Shown here: piece by piece, positions 17,126 to 24,170 of the stretch | Numbering within the stretch: position 1 is the stretch's first letter | Layout of the letters: the number at the start of each line of letters is the position of its first letter | Origin: Gammaproteobacteria bacterium | Lineage (GTDB): Bacteria > Pseudomonadota > Gammaproteobacteria > Burkholderiales > Burkholderiaceae_B | Length of the DNA stretch: 47,344 nt | Direction: 5' to 3' | Assembly: GCA_018812945.1 (NCBI GenBank) | Contig: JAHJCM010000170.1 | Location: 1-47,344, forward strand | Made by a program: the position numbers and the translations under genes | The notes under the pieces: generated by a model | Told to the model about the DNA's origin: nothing | Databases searched by the model: none | The model's input: only the letters and a program-made list of their open reading frames with translations

Positions 17126-17218
17126 AGTAAACAATCCCCTTCATTTTTTGTCGCTTTCCGAGCCCTTGTGTTGTCAAAACCGGGCCGGACAGCGGCGTGC
17201 TGTATTTCAGGAAAAAAC

Positions 17219-19279
17219 ATGAACAAATCCCAATTTCAGCGCCGTGCGGTGGCGCTGGCCAGCTTGCTTTTTATTGCACAAACCCAAGCCCTGGCCCAAG
17301 AGGCCTTGCTTGAATCCGTGGTGGTCACCGGCACAACCGAACAAGCAGAATCCATCACCAAACCTTTTTCAATCATTACCGCCGATGAGCTGAATGCCAA
17401 TGGCGCCAGCACCGTGGGCGAGGCATTGCGCTATCAACCGGGAGTGTCCGCCACAGGTTTCGGCCCCAATTCAAGCCGCCCTATCGTGCGTGGCCAAGAC
17501 TCTGACCGAATCAAGATCCTGCGCAATTCAGCCGCCACGGTTGATGTGTCGGCACTCAGCTTCGACCATGCCCTGCCCGTAGATCCCTTCGCATTGCACC
17601 AGGTTGAAATCCTTCGTGGCCCTGCTGCGCTGGCCTATGGTGGCAATGCAGTCGGCGGTGTAGTGAACCTGGTCGACCAACGTATTGCACGCACGCCTGT
17701 TCAAGGCCTTCAAGGCGAAATCAACTTGCTGGGTGGCGGCGCAGCCGATCAAACTGCCGGCGGCTTTAAGCTGGATGCCGGCTTGGGGCAGGGCGTCAGC
17801 ATTCATCTGGATGGATTCAAACGAACCACGCGCGACCTTGAAACCCCCACCTTCACTGATCCAGACGGAGTGACCGGAGACCGGGTACAAAACTCATCCT
17901 CGAAATCCGATGGCGCAGCCATTGGTGCATCGTTTCAAACCGGCAATGGCTATATTGGCGTGTCGGCTGAACGTTACAACAACGAATACGGTGTTCCGAA
18001 ATCGCTCGATGTGCGCATTGGCATGGAAAGCGAACGCTATGCACTGGAAGGTGAGCAAAATTTCAACAATGCTGCCTTTAAACAAGTGAAATACCGCCTG
18101 GCCAAAACCGATTACCAGCACCAGGAATTTGAAGACGGCGCGCCGGCCACCCTGTTTGTGAATGATGGCGTGGACGGCCGCGTGGAAGTGGCCTTGCAGC
18201 CGTTTTCAATTGCGGGCATGAACATCAACACCAGCACGGGCGTGCAGTTTGAACGGACCGATTTTTCGGCGATTGGGGATGAAGCGTTTGTGCCCAGCAC
18301 CAGCACCGATCAAACCGGGATCTTCACCATCTTCCGTGCCAGCCGCGGGCAGGAAAACAGTGGGGTATTCGAATTCGGTCTGCGTGGAGACCAAGTGGAT
18401 GTGAATGCAGCCACCAGTGGTTTATCGCCCTTAAATGGCCCTGTCGCGGGCGCCGGTGTAGACGCGGGCCCTGGCATTAACCGCAGTTTCAGCCCTAGTT
18501 CCGTTTCCTTGGGCTATACAGCGCCTATTGGCAACGGCTGGTCGCTGGGTGGTTCAGTGTCTCGGGTGGAGCGCGCGCCCTCTAGCTTCGAGTTGTATGC
18601 CGACGGCGTGCATGTGGCCACGGATGCCTACGAGAAAGGCAATCCGAATTTGCAGGAAGAACGCGGCCGCCACCTGGAATTAACCAGCACCTGGGCACAA
18701 GGTGAATCCAAATTCAATGCCACCGCCTTCGCAAGCCGATACAGCAATTACATTGCCTTGATTGGACGCACAGGTGCCGATGCCGAATTTATTGAAGCGC
18801 CCGGAGAACCGCCCATTCAAGTGTTCGACTTCACAGCGGTTCCCGCAGAATTTCAAGGCATTGAACTGGGGTACCAAACCGCCTACGCCATGGGTGCCGG
18901 CAAGCTGCAGCCGTCCATTCAATACGACCTTGTACGTGGCAAACGCACCGATGGGGGCGGCAACCTTCCGCGCATCAGCCCGCAACGTGTGGTGGCCAGC
19001 GCCGCTTATACACAAGGTGGCTGGACCGTTACGCCTGAACTGATTTGGGTCAGCGACAGCAAAGCGGGTGCGGGCGATGTTGAAGTGGATGGTTACGAGT
19101 TGGTGAACTTGCGAATCGGCAAAGCATTCACCTGGGGCCGCACCGGTGGCGAAATATTCGCCAACCTTCAAAACCTGACTGATGAGCTGGCGTTTTCAGC
19201 CACAACGCTGAACACCGTGCGCGGTTATACGCCGCTGGGCGGGCGCTCTGCGCTGGTGGGTGTGAAACTGGCCTTCTAA
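17219..19279 (+). CDS. TonB-dependent outer membrane receptor (ZnuD-like)
   Basis: The product is a 686-residue outer-membrane receptor. A signal peptide ends at ALAQ near residue 26 and a plug domain begins with ESVVVTGTTEQAESITKPF. The plug carries RPIVRGQDSDRIKILRN and VEILRGPAALAYGGNAVGGV, followed by a barrel that ends in the aromatic residue of VGVKLAF, as outer-membrane barrels do. Plug sequences such as VVNLVDQRI recall zinc receptors of the ZnuD type, and the neighbours (a His-rich protein and the PCu(A)C chaperone) point to a metal ligand, but the substrate is not proven. The ATG at 17219, after CAGGAAAA, begins the signal peptide; the ORF start at 17168 is too far upstream. Confidence 0.88.
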   Translation: MNKSQFQRRAVALASLLFIAQTQALAQEALLESVVVTGTTEQAESITKPFSIITADELNANGASTVGEALRYQPGVSATGFGPNSSRPIVRGQDSDRIKILRNSAATVDVSALSFDHALPVDPFALHQVEILRGPAALAYGGNAVGGVVNLVDQRIARTPVQGLQGEINLLGGGAADQTAGGFKLDAGLGQGVSIHLDGFKRTTRDLETPTFTDPDGVTGDRVQNSSSKSDGAAIGASFQTGNGYIGVSAERYNNEYGVPKSLDVRIGMESERYALEGEQNFNNAAFKQVKYRLAKTDYQHQEFEDGAPATLFVNDGVDGRVEVALQPFSIAGMNINTSTGVQFERTDFSAIGDEAFVPSTSTDQTGIFTIFRASRGQENSGVFEFGLRGDQVDVNAATSGLSPLNGPVAGAGVDAGPGINRSFSPSSVSLGYTAPIGNGWSLGGSVSRVERAPSSFELYADGVHVATDAYEKGNPNLQEERGRHLELTSTWAQGESKFNATAFASRYSNYIALIGRTGADAEFIEAPGEPPIQVFDFTAVPAEFQGIELGYQTAYAMGAGKLQPSIQYDLVRGKRTDGGGNLPRISPQRVVASAAYTQGGWTVTPELIWVSDSKAGAGDVEVDGYELVNLRIGKAFTWGRTGGEIFANLQNLTDELAFSATTLNTVRGYTPLGGRSALVGVKLAF

Positions 19280-19294
19280 GGCAAGGCTGGGCAT

Positions 19295-19858
19295 TTAGTG
19301 TTTGTGATCACCGCCGCCACCATGGCTGTGGTGGTCACCTGCTGCATTCTGGCTTGCCACCGCTTTCACCGGCATTTCAATTTTGCTGCCATCGGCTTTC
19401 TCAAATTGCAGGCTCAGTTCAATTTCCTGGCCAACCTCAACCGGTGCGGTTAAAGCCATCAGCATCACATGGTAGCCACCCGGCTTGAGCTCCAGCGGTT
19501 CGCCTGCCTTCATTTCAATGCGCTCGGCCATGCGCATGCGCATGATGTCGCCGTCCATTTTCATTTCATGCACTTCAGCAATTTCGGCGGCCGGGGTGGC
19601 CACGCCAACCAAGGCCATGGGTTCCTGACTGGTGATGGTCAAATAGGCACCAGTGGCGTCCTGCTCGCCCACAGTGGGGCGCACCCAGGCGTTCTGAACC
19701 GAAATTCCGTCTTGCACCTGCACGGGTGTTGTCGCCTGCTCTGCTACAGCAGGCGCATCGTGAGAATGGCCCGACTCTGCACCATGGTCATGATGTTCAG
19801 AACAGGCTGCCAAAGCCACCGCGGCAGACAAAACCGCCAAATGAATCATTTTCTTCAC
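19295..19858 (-). CDS. PCu(A)C-type periplasmic copper chaperone lipoprotein
   Basis: PCu(A)C proteins (DUF461) carry Cu(I) in the periplasm, typically to cytochrome oxidase. This 187-residue version has a lipoprotein signal (AVALAACSEHH, cysteine near residue 19), a His-rich N-terminal stretch (HHDHGAESGHSHD), and the core with VQNAWVRPTVGEQDATGAY near 53. The copper-binding His/Met pattern is visible in EVHEMKMDGDIMRMRM near 93 and GGYHVMLM near 125. A second His cluster (DHHSHGGGGDHKH) ends the protein. The GTG at 19858 overlaps the TGA of the upstream DUF4197 gene (GTGA), implying translational coupling; the ATG at 19849 is an alternative. It converges with the TonB receptor gene across 15 bases. 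Confidence 0.87.
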   Translation of the reverse strand: MKKMIHLAVLSAAVALAACSEHHDHGAESGHSHDAPAVAEQATTPVQVQDGISVQNAWVRPTVGEQDATGAYLTITSQEPMALVGVATPAAEIAEVHEMKMDGDIMRMRMAERIEMKAGEPLELKPGGYHVMLMALTAPVEVGQEIELSLQFEKADGSKIEMPVKAVASQNAAGDHHSHGGGGDHKH

Positions 19859-20556
19859 TTCAAACTCCCAAACACTTTTTTAAGCACGGCACTGCCAGCC
19901 GCAACGGGATTGGCACGAATCGCTTTCTCTTCTTCGGCCACCATCAAAAACAACGCATCAAGCGCCTTGTTGGTGACATACCCCTCCAAATTGGCATCTT
20001 CAGCCTTCACCAATCCAAAGCGGCTGCCCTTTTCGGCCAGTGCATTGTATTGCTGTGCCAAACCCACCTGCGCGGTTTTGCCCTTCACAATCGGCAAAAG
20101 CTGGGTGTACAAATCGGCTTGCGTCTTGCTGCGAAAAAAATCTGTCACTGCGGTGTCACCGCCACTCAGTACCTGTTTGGCGTCTTCAACCGTCATGTTT
20201 TGTATCGTTTTCTTCAACACGGCTTTCGCTTGAGGCACTGCGGCTTCTGCTGCACGGTTCATGCTGACCTCCATCTGGTCCAGCTGTGAACCCATGCCCA
20301 CCATTTTCAACAAACCCTTGCTGTTCTCCAAGTACTCCGGCAGTTTAATTCGCACTGCCGGGTTGCCCAAAAAACCATCGGCCTTGCCCAAGCTGCCCAC
20401 TGCGGCATCGGCACCTTTGCTGAGCGTGGTGCGCAAAGCAGTTACTGCCTCTTTGCTGGTGATGCCGCTTAAATCTGCAGCCGCCACTGTACCGGCGAAG
20501 ACCAAGGCAAACAGGGCTACGAAAAAGGCAAGTAAGGAACGCATCGAACGGATCAT
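19855..20556 (-). CDS. DUF4197 domain secreted protein
   Basis: The product is a 233-residue protein with a signal peptide (MIRSMRSLLAFFVALFALV..., cut near VAAA, residue 26) followed by the DUF4197 domain: ALRTTLSKGADAAVGSLGKADGF, VRIKLPEYLENSKGLLKMVG, and FFRSKTQADLYTQLLPIV near residue 140. The family is widespread in proteobacteria and has no settled function. The ATG at 20556 has a GGGAGG ribosome binding site 5-6 bases upstream, which rules out the longer TTG form in the ORF track. The gene lies 23 bases after a response regulator gene and overlaps the PCu(A)C gene by 4 bases, so all three may share a transcript. Confidence 0.82.
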   Translation of the reverse strand: MIRSMRSLLAFFVALFALVFAGTVAAADLSGITSKEAVTALRTTLSKGADAAVGSLGKADGFLGNPAVRIKLPEYLENSKGLLKMVGMGSQLDQMEVSMNRAAEAAVPQAKAVLKKTIQNMTVEDAKQVLSGGDTAVTDFFRSKTQADLYTQLLPIVKGKTAQVGLAQQYNALAEKGSRFGLVKAEDANLEGYVTNKALDALFLMVAEEEKAIRANPVAAGSAVLKKVFGSLK

Positions 20557-20579
20557 CTTGGCCTCCCAGCCAGCGGTGT

Positions 20580-21275
20580 TCAAGAATCGAGCAAGCGCGC
20601 TTTGCGTTCAGCCCGAATGAAAATATCAACAGCCTGACCTTTGTTTTTTGCACCCAAGCGCAAGAATATTTCCTTGATGTGCCCACGCACCGTATCCGGG
20701 CTGATGTCCATTTCACGCGCAACCTCTTTGGCCGACAAGCCTTCGGCGGTTTTTCGCATGATTTCCACTTGCTTCCAGGTCAAGGGTTTGTCCGAGCCCG
20801 GCGCATAAATGTTGGAATGGTATTCGTTGGCTGCCTTCTCCGCGCCTTTGGGCACATCGTCAAGCACACCCGCCTGTATCAGCAAATTTTGAAGGGCACG
20901 AAGCAGTTCAGGGTAGGTGCTGGCCTTGTTCACATAGAAATAGCCAGCCCGCTCAGCCTCGCGCGCCAGGTTTTTGTCCAGCACGCCCGAACAAATCAGT
21001 TTTGGGCATTGTGGAAACAGCACTGCGAATGTGTTGATGGTGCTCACACCCTTGGAGTCGGGGAGGTCCAGATCGGCGATGACCAGGTCTGGTTCAACCT
21101 GAATCCCCCTGGCTTTCTCCATGCTTTCCACCACAATGATTTCACTGTGAGTGACCAGCTGGTCGATCATGTCGGCCAACATGATTGAGATCATCGGGTG
21201 GTCTTCAGCGATCAAAATTGTGGGTTTGTCCGTCAGCGAACCCATGTCTGCGTGCCCTGTTTTTTCTTGTGTCAT
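20580..21275 (-). CDS. LuxR-type response regulator (paralogue 1)
   Basis: The product is a 231-residue NarL/FixJ-type regulator. The receiver domain starts with ILIAEDHPMISIMLADMID, with the predicted phosphorylated aspartate in VIADLDLPDSKG (about D68) and the conserved lysine in YVNKAS. The C-terminal LuxR helix-turn-helix spans KPLTWKQVEIMRKTAEGLS to DTVRGHIKEIFLRLGAKNK. The linker carries NEYHSNIYAPGSDK, nearly the same as in the regulators at 41634 and 46543, so the three are paralogues. No kinase gene adjoins it. The ATG at 21275 is chosen over the TTG one codon before; MGSLTDKP, 11 codons further in, is also possible. Confidence 0.9.
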   Translation of the reverse strand: MTQEKTGHADMGSLTDKPTILIAEDHPMISIMLADMIDQLVTHSEIIVVESMEKARGIQVEPDLVIADLDLPDSKGVSTINTFAVLFPQCPKLICSGVLDKNLAREAERAGYFYVNKASTYPELLRALQNLLIQAGVLDDVPKGAEKAANEYHSNIYAPGSDKPLTWKQVEIMRKTAEGLSAKEVAREMDISPDTVRGHIKEIFLRLGAKNKGQAVDIFIRAERKARLLDS

Positions 21276-21297
21276 CAAGGCATTGTACTGCGAAAAT

Positions 21298-22263
21298 TTA
21301 CAGACGTGCCTGCGGGTTTGCCTGTGCCATCAGCCGTTCACGGCTTCCCTGTATGGCAGCCTGAATTTTTGGCACCAGTTTCTGCGCCACTTTTTCGCCT
21401 TCCAGCAAAAACTCATGGCGCTGGTCCAGATTCAATGCATCAGCGTGTTGCACACTGGGTTGTATCACCACATCGGCCCGGGCCAACTCGGCACGAATGG
21501 CTTGCTGGCTCAGAATATTGATGCTTTGGTCGAGCAACCCCCACCATCCCATGGCACCTGCTCCAGTGCGTGGTTTTGCAGAAATATCCACCGCAATCAC
21601 CACATCGGCGCCCATTTCACGGGCAGTCAGCACGGGTACAGGGCTTACCAAACCACCATCCACAAACTGGCGTTTTCCGATACGGGTGGGTAAAAATACG
21701 TTTGGAATGCTGCACGACGCACGCACTGCCTGCCCGGCGTTTCCGTAGTTAAACGCGACCTTCTCACCACTTTCCAGGTCGGTGGCCACAGCAGCAAAGC
21801 GAATCGGAAATTGATGGATGGCCTTGTTTTTCACTTGCGTATTCACATACTGCTGCAGTTTGTCGCCTATCAAGAACCCCTGGCTGCTCAAGGTCAGGTC
21901 GCGAATGTCGGCTTCCTGCATACCCAAAGCTACGCTTTGCAAGGTGTAAGCATTCATGCCACTGGCATACAAAGCACCCACAAAGCTGCCTGCGCTGGTA
22001 CCCACCACAATGCTGGGTTTGATACCGTGGCTTTCCAGCACCTTGATCACGCCCACATGGGCAAAGCCCTTCACACCGCCGCCCCCCAGCACCAAGGCAA
22101 CCACTGGCTCGCGGGTTTTTGGTGCAATCGGGTCTTGCGCCTGGGCAGCAGGTACAGGTTCAGGCAAGGGCGCAACCGACGGTGCAACCGTGGCACAGGC
22201 CGACAACACCAAGGTCAACATGGACGCCAGGAAAATGCCAAAAGGCTTGTTTTTCATACACAT
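21298..22263 (-). CDS. Patatin-like phospholipase lipoprotein
   Basis: This 321-residue serine lipase of the patatin/RssA-like group carries a lipoprotein signal (TLVLSACATVAP, cysteine near residue 23). The oxyanion motif LVLGGGGVKGFAHVGVI lies near 58, the nucleophile motif VGTSAGSFVGALYASG near 87, and the catalytic aspartate in VDGGLVSPVPV near 203, so the Ser-Asp dyad is complete. Such enzymes cleave acyl chains from phospholipids; this one should act outside the cytoplasm. It is divergent from the formate dehydrogenase operon across 185 bases. The response regulator gene begins 22 bases after its stop, so the two could be cotranscribed. Confidence 0.87.
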   Translation of the reverse strand: MCMKNKPFGIFLASMLTLVLSACATVAPSVAPLPEPVPAAQAQDPIAPKTREPVVALVLGGGGVKGFAHVGVIKVLESHGIKPSIVVGTSAGSFVGALYASGMNAYTLQSVALGMQEADIRDLTLSSQGFLIGDKLQQYVNTQVKNKAIHQFPIRFAAVATDLESGEKVAFNYGNAGQAVRASCSIPNVFLPTRIGKRQFVDGGLVSPVPVLTAREMGADVVIAVDISAKPRTGAGAMGWWGLLDQSINILSQQAIRAELARADVVIQPSVQHADALNLDQRHEFLLEGEKVAQKLVPKIQAAIQGSRERLMAQANPQARL

Positions 22264-22380
22264 TTTTCGAAAACTGATTCAAGAACAGGATGCTACCGCA
22301 GCGCAGCAAACTTGGGTTGACAGAATGCACTAACGGCAAATTGAGCTGCAGGTTTACGATGAACTTCACCGCAACCCCTT

Positions 22381-22396
22381 GGTCCTAGAAAGGACC
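22381..22396. promoter_or_regulatory. Perfect hairpin/inverted repeat upstream of the formate dehydrogenase operon
   Basis: GGTCCT-AGAA-AGGACC is a perfect 6 bp inverted repeat with a 4 nt loop, ending 52 bases before the fdhB start. It lies in the divergent gap between the patatin gene and fdhB. It could be an operator or a leader hairpin. A TTGACA at 22317-22322 lies upstream but lacks a matching -10. Confidence 0.35.
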
Positions 22397-22448
22397 GTGT
22401 AAGTTCAATAGCGGCCTAATAGGGCGAACAACAGAAGGCGGAGAAAAG

Positions 22449-24170
22449 ATGAACCCAGCAATCATACCGATTGCAACTGCTGTTGACTTTGCGCAACAAC
22501 ACCGCAAAAAGCCCAAAGGTCGACAAATTGATTCGCGCAGCATGTCCGAAGTCCTTGCCGTTCTGGGCGGGGAAACATTGCGTCGCGACCTGCTGATTGA
22601 ATACCTTCATCAACTGCAAGACCAATTGGGCTGTCTGCCCAAACCTCACTTGGCCGCGCTGGCTGAATGCCTGAGGTTGTCACAAACAGAAGTGTTCGAA
22701 GTGGCCACCTTCTACCATCACTTCGATGTAGTGGACTCCAAACACTCCGCAAACCACGATCTCACTGTGCGTGTTTGCAATGGCCCGTCTTGTTGCATGG
22801 CGGGAGCAGAGGCACTGATCGAGAAATTGCCTGCACTGCTCGGCAGTACCGTGCGGGTTCAAGCGGTACCCTGCATTGGGCGTTGCGAGCAAGCCCCGGC
22901 TGCGGCTGTGGGCCAGCATGAAATGGGATGGGCCAATCACCATGAAATTATGGAAGCAGCATTTGGTCAGCACACCAAGGCCTTGCCAACGCGCCACACT
23001 GATTTGGTCCAATACAAATCCGCAGGGGGTTATCAACTTTTGCACGAATGTGTAACTGGGACACGCACAGTTGAATCGGTCATCGACACACTCTCGAGTT
23101 CAGGCCTGCGCGGCCTGGGTGGCGCGGGTTTTCCTGCCGGCAAAAAGTGGGCCATTGTGCGCGAGCAAAACGCACCCCGTTTGATGGCTGTGAACATCGA
23201 TGAAGGCGAACCCGGTACCTTCAAAGACCGCAGCTACCTTGAACACAACCCACATCAGTTTTTGGAGGGCATGCTGATTGCCGCCTGGGCCGTGCAAGCC
23301 AGCACCGTTTACATTTACCTGCGCGACGAATACCACGCCTGCCGGGCCATGCTGCAAAACGAACTGGCCCTTCTCAAAGCCAATCCGCCGATAAGCAACA
23401 TGCCCGCCATTGAACTTCGTCGTGGTGCAGGCGCCTACATTTGCGGTGAAGAATCGGCCATGCTGGAGTCGATTGAAGGCAAACGTGGATTACCAAGACT
23501 ACGCCCACCTTACGTTGCGCAGGTGGGCTTGTTCAACAAACCCACACTGGTTCACAACTTTGAGACCCTGTACTGGGTGCCCGCCATCCTGGAAAAAGGG
23601 GCCAGCTGGTTTTCCGAACAGGGACGCCACGGGCGAAGTGGTCTACGGTCGTATTCTGTATCAGGGCGCGTGAATAAACCCGGCGTTCACCTAGCCCCGG
23701 CAGGTATCACCCTGAACGAGCTGATTTCCGAGTACTGCGATGGCATGCAGCCCGGCCACACCCTTTATGGCTATTTGCCAGGCGGAGCGTCTGGCGGAAT
23801 ATTGCCAGCGGTACTGGCCGATGTGCCACTTGATTTCGACACCCTGCAAGCCCACGGCTGCTTCATCGGCTCCGCGGCTGTTGTGGTGTTCTCTCAAGCG
23901 GACAGCGCTGTGAACGTGGCCCAAAATCTGATGCGGTTTTTCGTGCATGAAAGCTGCGGGCAATGCACTCCCTGCCGCACCGGTACCGCCAAAGCCCTGG
24001 CCTTGATCAATCAACCCAAGTGGAATGTGCCTTTGCTGCAAGAGCTATCAACTGTGATGCGCGATGCCTCCATTTGCGGTCTGGGCCAGGCCGCTCCCAA
24101 TCCGATTGATTGTGTCATTCGCTACTTTCCTCAGGAATTGGAATTCGAGCCAAGAGGCAGCCAATCATGA
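22449..24170 (+). CDS. fdhB: NAD-dependent formate dehydrogenase beta subunit (NuoE-NuoF fusion)
   Basis: This cytoplasmic subunit takes electrons from the alpha subunit and reduces NAD+. The 573 residues join two Complex I-like modules. A NuoE-like [2Fe-2S] domain spans about 30-170, with the cysteine pairs CNGPSCC and CIGRCE. A NuoF-like domain follows, with LRGLGGAGFPAGKKW near 220, the FMN/NADH-binding NIDEGEPGTFKDR near 253, GAYICGEESAMLESIEGKRG near 330, and the [4Fe-4S] site ESCGQCTPCRTG near 500. In Cupriavidus-type enzymes these modules are separate genes; the fused layout matches the two-subunit enzyme FDH1 of Methylobacterium. A GGCGGAG ribosome binding site precedes the ATG. The alpha gene overlaps its stop by 4 bases. 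Confidence 0.88.
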   Translation: MNPAIIPIATAVDFAQQHRKKPKGRQIDSRSMSEVLAVLGGETLRRDLLIEYLHQLQDQLGCLPKPHLAALAECLRLSQTEVFEVATFYHHFDVVDSKHSANHDLTVRVCNGPSCCMAGAEALIEKLPALLGSTVRVQAVPCIGRCEQAPAAAVGQHEMGWANHHEIMEAAFGQHTKALPTRHTDLVQYKSAGGYQLLHECVTGTRTVESVIDTLSSSGLRGLGGAGFPAGKKWAIVREQNAPRLMAVNIDEGEPGTFKDRSYLEHNPHQFLEGMLIAAWAVQASTVYIYLRDEYHACRAMLQNELALLKANPPISNMPAIELRRGAGAYICGEESAMLESIEGKRGLPRLRPPYVAQVGLFNKPTLVHNFETLYWVPAILEKGASWFSEQGRHGRSGLRSYSVSGRVNKPGVHLAPAGITLNELISEYCDGMQPGHTLYGYLPGGASGGILPAVLADVPLDFDTLQAHGCFIGSAAVVVFSQADSAVNVAQNLMRFFVHESCGQCTPCRTGTAKALALINQPKWNVPLLQELSTVMRDASICGLGQAAPNPIDCVIRYFPQELEFEPRGSQS

